Positions 35,901 to 46,799 of a stretch of 64,000 nt of DNA are shown piece after piece. The position numbers and the translations under genes were made by a program. The DNA is taken from NCBI RefSeq assembly GCF_020921035.1, contig NC_063152.1:23882887-23946886 (forward strand), read 5' to 3'. How positions within the stretch are numbered: position 1 is the stretch's first letter; every line of letters begins with the position of its first letter. This DNA is from Rhodamnia argentea (taxonomy: Eukaryota > Streptophyta > Magnoliopsida > Myrtales > Myrtaceae). The notes under the pieces were generated by a model. That model was not told the DNA's origin and did not search any database. It saw nothing but the letters and a program-made list of their open reading frames with translations.

Positions 35901-38444
35901 TTATTGACTGATGGGCTCACAGAATAGTTTTCAACTATGCTTATAGAAGGGGAGTTTGTTTCTTTAGGTGAGTTGTTTATGAAGCTTGTCGTATAGACGG
36001 AATGAGATGTGCTGAAAGGTGGATCATTTCTTCATATTGTTTACAACAAGGAAATGAAGTCCTTTGACTTTCAAGTCGTTAGAAATGAATCCATATTCAA
36101 GAAAGCTTCAAGTATATACCTGTTTGGGGAAAGACCAGGGAAATCTAACCTAAGATGGTTTAGGACAGTCGAAAGATGGCCTCCTCATGTTTCGTAGATG
36201 AAATATGTAAGAAGGAATGCTCATAGAAATTGACCTCGGATAGAAGTGAAAAAGCTTTGTCATATTGCTTTCACTAATTTGGGAATGGTAAGCCGATGCT
36301 AAATTTATAAAAATGGCCTGTGTTTCTTGTGCGGACAACAGATGTTCATCTTCGCCCTCATTTTCTATGGCTCCGTGATTTCTCTGTCCATTCTTGACAT
36401 TGTTCAGAAATTGCCGTCCCTAGAAGCAGCTCTACACACGGTAGATTCTAGTGATCAAGCAATAATTTCAGCAATTATTGGTCAATACTCCGAGCTGCCT
36501 TTGTTGAAAGAGCAAAGTGCGTACCATTGGTTAGTTTTGACCTACCATTTCTTCTATCTTCTTGTTGAGTTCTCTGTATAGTTTTGTCTACAAGTCCATC
36601 CACAAATGTTCTTACCCTAGAAAATACCAAGAAACCTCCAACACTTCTTATTTGGAAAGAGGATGAATTGGTTATATAGCAAACAAAACAACATGAAAGA
36701 ATGCAAAAAAAAAAAAAAAAAAAATTGAGGTTAAAATATACATTTTTACCAAATCAAGGATGTGTCAACATAGCAGGACTTTATAGCCTCTTTTGTCTAC
36801 TGGTAACATGTGTATAGACTTCCAACTTTAACTCACTTGTCAAAGTTGGAAGTCTACTACACATGTTATTAGTAGATAAAAGAGGGTTTAAAGTCCTGCT
36901 ATGTTGACAGCTTGAGTGGCTAGCAGTAGATCCATCTCACTCTCTTGATCAATGTCATATTCATCATTTTTAAGTTCTGTTTTTGACAGGTTGGATGTCA
37001 TCAATAGGTGCTTCTCACGAAGAACAGTGGAAGACATTCTATCTGCTCTTGTAAGCTGTTGGTGCTTTTGTTCTCCATTTGGAGTCCTTATTGTATTCAT
37101 GAGAAGTGGCCTCTGCATGTGCGTGCATGGAGTAATTAGTCAATGCTGATCTGTGCACATTATTTTGATTCAACATTTCTCTTATATTCTTTTGCAGGAG
37201 CAAGAAGCCACAAATAAGGTAGATGATTGGATCCATGCCTCACTTCAGTCACTGAAGAAAGCATCACCAACAAGCCTTAAAATTTCTCTTAGATCGGTAA
37301 GGTTGCTGAATCTTTTGCTGACATATCATCAGTGCATTTTGTGACAACTAATAATCTATAGATATGTGAATTGTGAAATGTTCGAATGAGTTCCATCTAA
37401 GACGTGCCAACCAACTTCTTGTTGGAATGTCTGCTAAAGGGAATGACATCATTATTCTACTGTAAAACCGAGATTTCATTTTCTTCTCTTTTGCCTCAGA
37501 TCACCTACTGGAACAGATATCATGACAACTGTATGCTTGATTTAGATTTAGAGGTGCAGGCATTTGCCTATAATGACACCTGTGCATTAGTGTCTCTGAC
37601 CTGGATAGGGGCCTCCAGTATTGATTAAAACGTGGAGAAGCCATTTACAAATTCACCTAACCTATGATAGGTAGATGGGCAGAATTATAACTAAATTTCA
37701 TAGTAGGGCTGAGAAGTGAGGTCAGTGTACATTATTTGCTCACTGACAACTTGAGTCGGTGTGCAATAGTAGAATTCCGTTCGCTATCCTTTTATAAAGG
37801 TCAAAGTGCCTTGAGTAAGTACAATCACATAATTTGTTCTAAAAGAGCATTTAATTGCAATAGTTAATTAAGTTTCAAGCTTCCTTTTGTTGATAGTAGA
37901 GATAAGTGAGAATTTAGCTCAGGCAGATGACCTGTTTAAAAATTGTGAAATGGTCACACTTCTAAGCATTGATCCGGCAATTGCAGATAAGAGAAGGTCG
38001 ACTACAAGGAGTTGGCCAGTGCCTTGTACGAGAATACAGAATGGTTTGCCATGTAATGCGAGGCGAAGTCAGCAAGGACTTTGTTGAGGTTCTGAAATTA
38101 TTCAGATGATTGTTGTATAGTTTCATTTGAATTGAGGTGATACATTGACACTTGTCCGTGTAATGCAGGGTTGCAGAGCCTTACTCTTGGACAAGGATAA
38201 GAATCCAAAGGTTTGACGAGCGTCCTTTTTCTATTTTCTGGTGTCGTTCCTGTTCTCCTAATCTCCTGAGTCGCTTTACTATGATTTTCATCCTTCTCCT
38301 TTGTAGTGGGAGCCTCCTAGATTGGAATTTGTCACTGACAAGATGGTAGACAAGTATTTCTCCAAAGTGGATGATGAAGACTGGGAAGATCTAAAGCTTC
38401 CTGCCAGATCAAATTTGCCTGCATCTGCTATCTCAAAGCTGTGA
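29982..38444 (+). CDS. CHY1-like 3-hydroxyisobutyryl-CoA hydrolase, peroxisomal, copy B
   Basis: Fourteen exons with the same phases as copy A: 29982-30023, 30428-30508, 31406-31474, 32161-32224, 32535-32614, 32743-32826, 33943-34027, 35300-35385, 36408-36529, 36990-37050, 37198-37296, 37987-38088, 38169-38210, 38307-38444. The product is 384 residues. The '[11 protein letters not shown]', '[10 protein letters not shown]' and '[10 protein letters not shown]' segments are all kept (catalytic Glu146/Asp154). The C-terminus is SKL, the canonical peroxisomal signal, where copy A has AKL. At the exon 9/10 junction the codon is TGG (Trp) where copy A and CHY1 have Arg ('[12 protein letters not shown]'). 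Both copies keep reading frame across all exons, so neither looks like a pseudogene. Which copy carries the ancestral function cannot be told from sequence alone. Confidence 0.93.
36764..36908. repeat. Hairpin-forming inverted duplication in intron 9 of CHY1-like gene B
   Basis: The arms at 36764-36829 and 36842-36908 are near-perfect reverse complements of about 66 bp, with a 12-base loop. Copy A has only one arm's worth of this sequence (about 26100-26175), so the second arm arose by local inverted duplication in copy B. The intron transcript could fold into a long stem. Confidence 0.85.
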
Positions 38445-38759
38445 CTCTCGGTATGGAAGATATTTTCGCTATCAATAAATTAGGTGGTGCAATAAGCTGC
38501 ATGGTGTGGAATAGTAATCAAGATGAGTCCTTGTGCGTTATGGAAAAGGCTATCAATCTGACGGACTTTAGACACAAAATGACATGAGGTCCATGATCTG
38601 AGATGGCCACATGAAAATTAACTAGACAATAGTTGTGTTGTACATCTAATAGAGTGATTACTCTCATCAATGAGTGAAGTCTCCCCGAAACAATTGAAAG
38701 TCTTGGCCATTTGACAGGAAGAGAACCATGTAATGACACCACAGTCAGCAAATTAGTTG

Positions 38760-38850
38760 TAGAGCATCAGATATGCCTGAACTGTTTCTTCTAACCGAAC
38801 TAGATGTAAAGCATCAGATATGCCTGCACAAATTGTTTCTTCTACTTCTG
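38760..38850 (+). repeat. Short tandem duplication in the CHY1-B 3' flank
   Basis: The sequence around 'gcatcagatatgcctg', followed by 'tgtttcttct', occurs twice, at about 38764-38793 and 38813-38846. The second copy begins the 3'-flank segment that recurs downstream of the Agenet pseudogenes. Confidence 0.65.
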
Positions 38851-39190
38851 AGTCTTAGCAGAGACTGCATCCTGCATGCTTCGCAGATTCATGCTTCTGC
38901 ACGGGTTTGTTGCAATTTATAGATGAATTCTTTTGACTTTCTTATCGTCTATTGGCCGATAGTAGCCCTCTTTCGTATTAGGATCTGTAATCATCTAAGA
39001 CGCCATAACATTCTCAACTAAGATAGACCATCGTTTGAGAGGATTGTTTTCATAGAGGGCGACCGTCCCTTTCTCCGCTTGCTCACGTTGTGTTGAACTA
39101 GACAAATACAGCAAGTCAAGCGACGCAGAAGAGTTTGGAAGTGTCTTTGATGGCAAAAGAGATCCATTTTCGTTCAATTTCATCACTGGC

Positions 39191-41649
39191 GGTGTGTTTA
39201 GTGCGTGAGAACATTCGCAGTATCTGGATTGCTTTTCTCTTGAAAATGAAACAGGCTCTCGACATATATTGGGGTACAACCCGTGGGTTTGGTTAATTAG
39301 AATTCTAAAATTTCATCTGAATGGTCAGATGCAAACCAAAGATTCTCTCTTTTCGTAAAACAAGAAAAAAAAAAGTTGCGAATCGTTCAGTATCGCTACA
39401 AGAATCCTCTGTGAATAATGTAACTTTATCTCCAATGCGTTTCGTAGCGTTTCGTAGGGGAAATGGGTAACCAGGCTCATCGGCAAGACTGTCTTCCCCA
39501 GTAGTCGAACTCCTGTTATGAAAATTAGGATTTTGTTGATCTCGATAGAGCCCGAGCTCTTTGCCTAGATACATCTTCTTTGATCGGATTGAACTCATCG
39601 AGCCCGGTCCGGATGCGGCCGGGTTTACTATTGACTTATGCTGGCTGCTTTCATGGTCGGAGTTTCGACTGAGAGGCAACGGTATGCCACCTTCTTGCAA
39701 ATGGACGTGGCAAGTTCCTGCCATGGACGTCGTAAGGTACTTTATTGATTTTAAGGCAAGTTTGATTTAATAATCTTACTGAACAACATCGAATTGGTTC
39801 GAAGGTTTCTTTGCTACTACACACGCCCTTTAACCAAAAACAGAAATAAAGAAGGAAAGAAAGAAAGCGCTTCTTCATCATCTTTATCACACCAAAAGAT
39901 AAGTGACTAAACCCTAGAGATTATGGCAATAACATATTTATGTGGATTGTAAATTTGATTAATCAATTAGAAAATAGATTTTTGACATTAATAAGACATG
40001 ACTATCTCAGTTTCTTATACTTTTTTTTCCCGAAATGGGTACATTTAGAAAAGGAAAATTACCAAAAAATTCATATACATATTGCAATTGTCCTAATTCA
40101 GTCAATTTTTTTTTTTTTGGCAAATTGATTCCTAAACCTTTTACATTTGCACCAATTCATTCCTAAGTTTTTTGCATTTGTGCCAATTCGATCCATCCGA
40201 CCAAGGAAACCACCGATTTGGCGTCGCCGATACTAACGTGGATAATTTTGAATAATTTTAATATATTTTCGATTATTGTATTTTGTACTTATTTTATTTA
40301 TTTATTTTCTCTTCTCTCTTTTTTATTTTTTCTTCCTTCTTCCTCCGGCTGGTCGCTGAGCCTGGCGATTGGCTAGAGGTGATGCCGGCGAATAAGACTC
40401 ATTTGCAAAGCCCATTTTCCAATTGAGAGCAATTTATCTGCTATTTTGTTTTGTTTACGTGTGCGGGGTAAAGGCAAGGAGATCCCTAAGCTATTGCAAA
40501 TTAATTAATTTGGTCCATCGACTTTATTCTTTTGGACAATAAGGTCCTTCAATTACACAACCCTTTTATTATTATTATTACTATATATTTTTTAGTCAGT
40601 CATTCTGTCAAAATCATGAGGTGATCGTGAGGTAGCAACTAGCAATAGTTTAGGGATCGAGAGCACGACAAAACTAAGTTCCTGTCATCCCCTCCTGCAT
40701 AAAATTTCCTTAGTTCCTCAATTTGTTACCTCGTTCTTGGTCGTTCTGTCAAAATCATGACGGGATCGATAGGTAGCAACAGTTCATGGATCGAGAACAC
40801 CGACAGAATTAGATTCCTGTCACCCCCTCCTATATCAAAATTTCCATAATTCCTCACATTTGTTACCTGGCTCAAGTCCGGTGGTCCATAATTTGCATTG
40901 GATGGGCTTGCTTGGTCTGGTTGAATTTAGACCAAAATTTGGCCTTCGAGCAAAGTCTGCATCTTGTTCAATTCCTGTCCAAATTCATGTCGATTGAAGT
41001 GGCACGTGCAACGTCGCAGAGCATCGTGTTTTTTGGTCTATCGTCCAATTGACATTGACGAAATCTATAGAATTAGTATTTAGCCCGTCCATTAGTGAAG
41101 TATCTAATTTCTCGTAAAGCGCATGCCAAATTATGAGGTGAAAAATGTCGCAAGAAATGGAGCGGGAGAGAAAGTCTAAATTGATCGACATGTAGGACGC
41201 GTTTTCAATAGCTCCCAAGCTGGACATCTACATCTAAACATCTTGAGAAGAACTTTGAATCGTGTAAGAAGAAATGCGTAGTTCAAGCAAAAACGATTTT
41301 GACAAATAAATTAGAAACATTTATTCAAAAATTTTTTTCTAGCATGATTGGCACATCCTCGTCAATCCTCGCCCAAAGTCCTCGCCCATAGAACTTCACA
41401 AAATATCCTTCTTCATCTCGTTATGAACCTCAGAAAGATAGGAAAATATTAACATTCTTATGTCACGAGTCGAAACCTTCCTAACAACCAAAATGGGGAC
41501 GCGAGAAATTGGGCCGTGACACTTACCTCTTGCCATAGCTAAGGCCCTCGATTTAGGAAAGCAACCCAAGCCCAATGCAAATCCGACATTACCGCCCGCC
41601 TGAAGTCCACTGGACCCGTCTCGGATTCCATCTTAGAAGGAATCGGCCT
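39191..41649. other. Intergenic mosaic of segments shared with the Agenet cluster
   Basis: No intact gene. The part 39470-39930 resembles 43000-43440, 48690-48850, 54140-54500 and partly 58800-58960 ('gagcccgagctctttgcc', 'cttcatcatctttatcac'). It contains the unfilled site for the MITE family at 42680-43001. The piece 40040-40280 is a partial MITE of the 'ggaaaattaccaaaaa' family. The parts 40990-41280 and 41340-41640 recur at 52330-52480, 52500-52770 and 56880-57530. Confidence 0.6.
40601..40875 (+). repeat. Tandem repeat of about 141 bp, two copies
   Basis: Copies start at 40601 and 40742 ('ttctgtcaaaatcatga'), each running through 'aggtagcaac', 'gattcctgtca' or its variant, and 'ttgttacct'. 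A second, more decayed pair starts near 47163 and 47302, so the array was itself duplicated. Confidence 0.75.
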
Positions 41650-42086
41650 GGGGAAAATTACCAAAAAATCCTATACTTGTTACAATTATGTCAATTTAGT
41701 CTTGAACTTTTTTTTTTTCTAATTGAATCCTAAACCTTTTGCAATTGTGCCAATTTAGTTCATTTAGCCGGTCGACACTAACATGGAAATTTTTTTAATA
41801 ATATTTAATATTTCACAAATTTTTTATTTATTTTCAATATATATATATATTTTTGTCTTTTTTAAGGCCAGCAGGATGTTGCTGGACACTATCCAAGGGC
41901 CATCGACCTTGGCAAAAAAAATTATTAGAAAATTCAAAAAATATTAAAGTATTAATAAAAAATTTCCACGTCAACACTAGCCCGCTACATGGGTTGAATG
42001 GTACAATTGCAAAAGGTTTAGGATGCGATTAGCAAAAAAATTGGCATAATTATAATAAGTTTAGGATTTTTTTGGGTAATTCTCCC
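41650..42086. mobile_element. MULE-type MITE, family A, copy 1
   Basis: 437 bp with inverted ends beginning 'gggaaaattaccaaaaaat' and ending with its complement ('gggtaattctccc'). It has no coding capacity. Flanking 9-mers at 41641-41649 and 42087-42095 are worn. The paralogous sequence at 58375-58395 lacks the insertion and shows the single target 'aaccagcca'. It is shared with copy 2 at 52806-53251. Confidence 0.75.
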
Positions 42087-42679
42087 AACCGAACACACTT
42101 ATGTCGAGGAATGTCAAGAAGTACCTTGTGACATGTTACCAAGACAGTATAAAGAGGAGAATCATGATATAAATGAAATAAATGGGAGCAAGTGTGATGT
42201 TTCTTTTCGGCAAAAACAACATATTATGGGCTCAATAGAAATTATATTCTTAAGCCAAATTCTGCTTTTTGCTTTGAGAAATAGTCGATTTTTTTTTTCC
42301 AAAATAGGTCCCTCGGAAAATTAATTCCCAAAATAAATCTCTTTTGAAGCTATTTTCCAAATCAAAATTCTCTAATTTTCGTTTTTTGAAGTAGGAGGTC
42401 AAGCTACATTCTATGTAAAATAGGACACCTGCTTTTCCCCTTTTTTTTTTCTCGATTTGTAATCTCATTATGATCTTTCAAATAAGTGGATGATCACATT
42501 ATAGATTTATTAGATGGTTGATCAACCTAATTAACGGAGAGGATTCGAGTTTGTACATAAAATAGTTTCAAGGTTAAACCTTATTTCTAGCACAGTGTGA
42601 GAGTGCTCATCAATCTCTACACCCTCTTAGCGCATCTTCGAACATAGGCAACGGGTTTGTCGGCACTGTCTTCTCCATC

Positions 42680-43001
42680 GGGAAAATTATCCATAAATCC
42701 TAAATATATTGTATGGTAGCCAATTCAATCTCAAACATTTCAATTGTGTCAATGTAATTCTTAACCTTTGTGATAGTTTGACAATAAAAGTCCTTTTGAT
42801 CAATTATCCAAATAATATATATGTTTAGGACTAACTTGGCAAATCTTCAAAAGATATAAGGTTAAATTGGCACAATTGAAAGATATATGACTAAATTGAC
42901 AAATCGTCAAAAGGTTTATCACTCAATTGATACAATTGAAAAGTTTATGACTAAATTTGCCACCATACAATAGGTTTAGCGCTTTTTAGACAATTATTCC
43001 C
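42680..43001. mobile_element. MULE-type MITE, family B, copy 1
   Basis: 322 bp with inverted ends ('gggaaaattatcc' and 'caattattccc'). It is flanked by 9-mers 'ttctccatc' (42671-42679) and 'ttccctagt' (43002-43010). The paralog at 39494-39502 has a single 'ttccccagt' and no insertion. Confidence 0.75.
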
Positions 43002-43628
43002 TTCCCTAGTAATCGAACTTTGTTAGAAAAATTAGGGTTTTTTCCGATCTTGCTAGAGCCCGAGTTCTTTGCCCAAATACATCTTCTTCGATCTGATTGA
43101 ACTCATCGAGCTTGGTTAGTATGTAGTCGGGAGTCTTGCCTACTTATGTTGGCTACTTTCTTGGTCGGGGTTTCGACCGAGAGGCAACTATATGGCAATG
43201 GACATGGCAAGTTCCTACCATGGACGTAGTAAGGTACCATATTAACTTTAAGGCAATCTGTGAGTGTTAGCACGTTTGTTTTAGTATTTTATGGAACAAT
43301 ATCAAACTGATTCAAAGGTTTATTTACTACTATAGATACCCTTTAATTGAAAAACAAAAGAAGGAAGAAAAGAAAGAAAACGCTTCCTCATCATCTTTAT
43401 CACTTGAAAAAATTTTTTTGACTAAACCATAGAGGTAATCATTTAGAAAAAGGAATTTTTGACATTTTATCCTCATTTAAAAAGACATGACTATTTCGAT
43501 TTCTTTTTCCTTTTTTTTTCTAAAGGGATACATTTAGAAAAGTAATTCCAAAAATAGATCTCTCTCAAAATTATTTCCCAAATTAAACCAAAACCTAAAA
43601 ATTTCATTAAAACCATACTTTATATTGT

Positions 43629-43631
<3 letters not shown>

Positions 43632-43660
<29 letters not shown>
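43632..43660. repeat. TA microsatellite upstream of Agenet pseudogene 1
   Basis: A pure (AT)n run of about 29 bases. Related but shorter AT runs precede the other Agenet copies, and this may overlap the ancestral TATA region. Confidence 0.85.
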
Positions 43661-43806
43661 GCGAAAGTCAAAGTAGAATAATATTTGACTTAAAAAAATA
43701 GAATAATAAGAACGCTCTATATCATTCTTGGTATTATAGCGCCCACCCTACGCCGTTCTCTCTCTCCGGTGCTTTCATTGTATTAGATCGACGTGGGGAG
43801 TCGATC

Positions 43807-45361
43807 ATGGCGCATCCACGCTTCAGAGCCGGTGCGGAGGTGGAGATCACCAGCCCCATCCACCGCCTCCGGGGAACGCTCTTCCCCGGGAGAGTCGTCG
43901 CTCCATCGCCCCACAAACCCCACGCCTTCTTGGTTGAGTACAAAACCCTAATCAGCGACGCTGGCAGCCCTTTCAAGGCCGTGCCGGGAGGAGGTCTCCG
44001 TCCGCCTCCTGAGGCCTAACTCGCTGGCAGAAACCAGCCGGAGTTTCCATCTCGGCAACATCGTCGACGCGTTCTTAAGCAGGGGTTGGTGGGAGGGAGC
44101 GATCACCATGGCAGTGAAGAGCACGCGGTACATGGTGTACTTCCGGTGCGTGAAGAAGCACTACCGGTTCGACGCGGTGGAGTTGAGGCTCCATCAGGAG
44201 TGGGCAACAGGAATTGGGTCCCGTCATTTGAGGCTGAGGGGGAAGATGGTGACAGTAATGATGATGAGGTAGATTGTTGATTAGGTTTTCTCGTTCGATT
44301 TCAATCACGTTTCTTGAAAGCCTCGCTGCTTGGAATGAATTCCCTGTCTAGTCGTGATTAGCATAGGAAGATTTGACATGATAATCTTAGTGAATTTTTG
44401 CTAGAATTTAAAAGCATTAGAATACTTTCTCTCTAATTTCCTAAAGCCCTCTACTTTGTTAACTTAGCTGTAGTTTCTTATGGTCTCTGAAAGTTCTCAT
44501 TGATTTTCTTTTGTTTGGTCGAAGTTGTGGTTGATTTCAAAGTATTTAAGTTACTAGCTGTGAAGGCCTAATTTGATTAGCTAATGACATTGTTATGTCA
44601 ATTGAAAGGTAGTGATCAGTAGCAACCCTTTTGTTGATAAAGTTCAGACAAACAATCCGCTTCACTGATTTGATTCCCAATATATTAAGGTAAAAAAGTA
44701 GGTATTAACAAAGAATGCCTGAGTCAACGCAATGACAATCGTTTCTCATTCTCATCGTTGATTGTTTACAAGATGCAATTTCGAAAACTTTATGCTGTAT
44801 ATGATATGTAACATGCTTTGCAGTCTCCGTAAGGATGAGGAAGTCACTAAAACTTCTCATGCTAATCTCAATCTTTGGATATTGCAGAAAGTGACCTCAA
44901 CAATGGAAGAGGAATCTAGCAACGTTTGACAAAGAGGGAAGGGAGTGTTCGCCAAGGGAGCACTGGTCGAGGTGAGAAGTGACGAAGATGGACTCCAAGG
45001 TGCTTGGTTCGCGGGCACCATAATCAACAAGGCAGCGAGGAACCAGTTCTTGATCAAGTACCAAACCCTCAGAGCGGAGGATAATAGCTCAGAGTACTTG
45101 AGGGAGCAAGTCGCCACAAGTCATATGAGGCCTTACCCGCCGGAGACCTTCGTGGTCGACCCTTCTGAAAGGAACGCAAGGGTCAATGCCTTGTACAAGG
45201 AAGGGTGGTAGGAGGGCATCGTCGAGAGGGTTCTCGCTGGAATGCGGTATCGGGTTTATTTCGAGGGCACTGGAGATAGGATGGAGTTCCGCCACTCGAA
45301 GCACCATCCTCATCAGGATCTGGTCGATGGGAAGTGTGTGATGCCTTCTCAAGTCTTGTAG
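43807..45361 (+). pseudogene. Agenet-domain gene, copy 1, broken
   Basis: Same two-exon layout as the intact gene at 59290-60684. Exon 1 starts 'MAHPRFRAGAEVEITSPIHR' but shifts frame after about codon 57 and again near 44206 ('gggcaacagg' for 'gggtcaacgg'). Exon 2 (about 44888 on) has a TGA in place of the Cys codon in 'GDVCQ' and a TAG in place of the second Trp of 'GWWEG'. It therefore has at least four disabling changes. The intron, its donor 'GAG|GTAGATTG' and the 3' stop are still recognisable. It shares a downstream foldback with copy 4. Confidence 0.88.
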
Positions 45362-45582
45362 GACCAGTTCGTGTCGTTGTATATGGTGTAGTTGGTCTTC
45401 GTACTAAAGTACTAAGGCTATGGGATCTTGAGCTGAGGTGTAGATTAACTTTTTTTTTTTTTGTGAGTAAGGTAGTGGAGGTTAAAAATATGAAGACCAA
45501 GAAAAGAGGGGGTCTGCAGGAGTGTAACCAATATGACTGATGCATATACAACCAAGAAAAGAGGTCCTGCTCTGAAAACCTT

Positions 45583-45792
45583 CTTCAGTACGAAGACCAA
45601 CTACACTATGTGCAACAACACGAACTGGTCATACAAGACTTGAGAAGGCATCACCCACTTCCCATCGACCTGATCCCGATGAGGACAAAGCTCCGAGTGG
45701 TGGAACTCCATCCTATCTCCAGTGCCCTCGAAATAAACCCGATATCGCATCCCGGCGTGGACCCTCTCGTTGATGCCCTCCCACCACCAGAT
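45583..45792 (-). pseudogene. Inverted fragment of Agenet exon 2 (fourth domain)
   Basis: On the minus strand it encodes 'WWWEGINERVHAGMRYRVYF' and continues through 'EFHHSELCPHRD' to the end of the exon and some 3' flank. It opposes 45203-45430 of pseudogene 1, so the two form a foldback with arms of about 200 bp around a roughly 150-bp spacer. Its open end abuts the recurring 3'-flank segment at 45787. Confidence 0.85.
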
Positions 45793-46045
45793 ATGCCTAC
45801 ACATTGTTTCCTCTACCTTTGAGTCTTAGTAGAGATTATGCATCGTGCGTGCTTCGAATATTCATGCTTCTGCACGAGTTTGTAGTAATTTATGAATGAA
45901 TTCTACTGACTTTCTTATTGTCTATTGGCCGATAGTAGTCCTCTTCCGCATTAGGATCAGTAATCATCTAAAGATGCCATAACCTTCTAAGCTAGCTTGA
46001 CCATCGTTTGAAAGGAACATTTTCATAGAGGGCGACTATCTCGCT
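45787..46045. repeat. Copy of CHY1 3'-flank segment
   Basis: It begins 'agatatgcct' and continues through 'tctattggccgatagtagtcc' variants, matching 28190-28530, 38830-39190 and 56607-56800. The junction with the inverted Agenet fragment is the same here and near 56604, so the chimera formed once and was then duplicated. Confidence 0.8.
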
Positions 46046-46068
46046 TGCTCGCGCAGGATCACTCTCCT

Positions 46069-46169
46069 GTTGGAGTGACTCGTATGTGTTATTTTAATGA
46101 CACGCATCCGAAAGTGATGCATTCTGTACTTTGAACTTACCATTGCTGTACTATACGGGTCACTCCAAC
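46069..46169. repeat. Small 101-bp inverted-repeat element
   Basis: The 17-base ends 'gttggagtgactcgtat' and 'atacgggtcactccaac' are inverted copies with one mismatch. It may be a very short MITE. I saw no convincing target duplication. Confidence 0.5.
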
Positions 46170-46311
46170 GACAAGTTATATTTTCTAAAATCGGCTTTTT
46201 AGATTTCAAGGATAAGTGTAATTAAAATGTAATCAAATATTAAAATTTGTCAAATTAGTGCAATCAAGTCTCTCCGTCGGTTCTACCCATTTTGGATGTT
46301 AGAAAAAATTT

Positions 46312-46666
46312 GGGATAAGTACATCATGAGTGCCATAACTTGTGTACGACATTTACTTGAGTATCATAACTTTCAAAAAGTTCACTTGAGTGCAATAAAT
46401 TTTAAAAATCGTTTACTTGAGTGCTACATTAACTTTTTCGGCGTTCACGTCAACTTTTTCGACATGTCACGTTAGCTTTTCGGCATGCCACGTCAGCTTA
46501 CGGCATGTCACGTCAACTTTTCACATGTCCACGTCAGTTTTTCAACGTCCACGTCAGCTTTTCAACGTCCACGTCAGCAATGACACTCAAATAAACGAGT
46601 TTTGAAAGTTATGGCACTCAAGTGAACACCGTATAAAAGTTATGGCACCGATAGTGTATTTATCTC
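46312..46666. mobile_element. MULE-type MITE, family C, with internal minisatellite
   Basis: 355 bp. The inverted ends 'gggataagtaca' and 'tgtatttatctc' extend inward over about 90 bp ('gtgccataact', 'cacttgagtg'). It is flanked by identical 10-mers 'gaaaaaattt' at 46302-46311 and 46667-46676, which contain the expected 9-bp duplication. The centre (46435-46580) holds about eight copies of a 20-22 bp unit around 'cacgtcagcttttc'. Confidence 0.85.
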
Positions 46667-46799
46667 GAAAAAATTTTGACATGGCATTTTTTAATGCTAT
46701 ATGTTAAAAAAAGTTCGAGTATTATTTGTATCATCATCCCAAGTTATTTCAGCCAAATTCATGTGGGGGAACATTTGGATTAATGCAAACATTAGGAAA

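Larger units (their letters stand above)
29932..39190. repeat. Segmental duplication copy B (CHY1-like gene B)
   Basis: Collinear with 19071-28530 across exons, introns and the first several hundred bases of 3' flank. A local inverted duplication in intron 9 (36764-36908) is unique to this copy. Confidence 0.88.

Noticed and set aside
46069-46169. Candidate tRNA or small structured RNA
   Set aside because: The inverted ends pair, but there is no cloverleaf or conserved tRNA box. A tiny MITE is the simpler reading.
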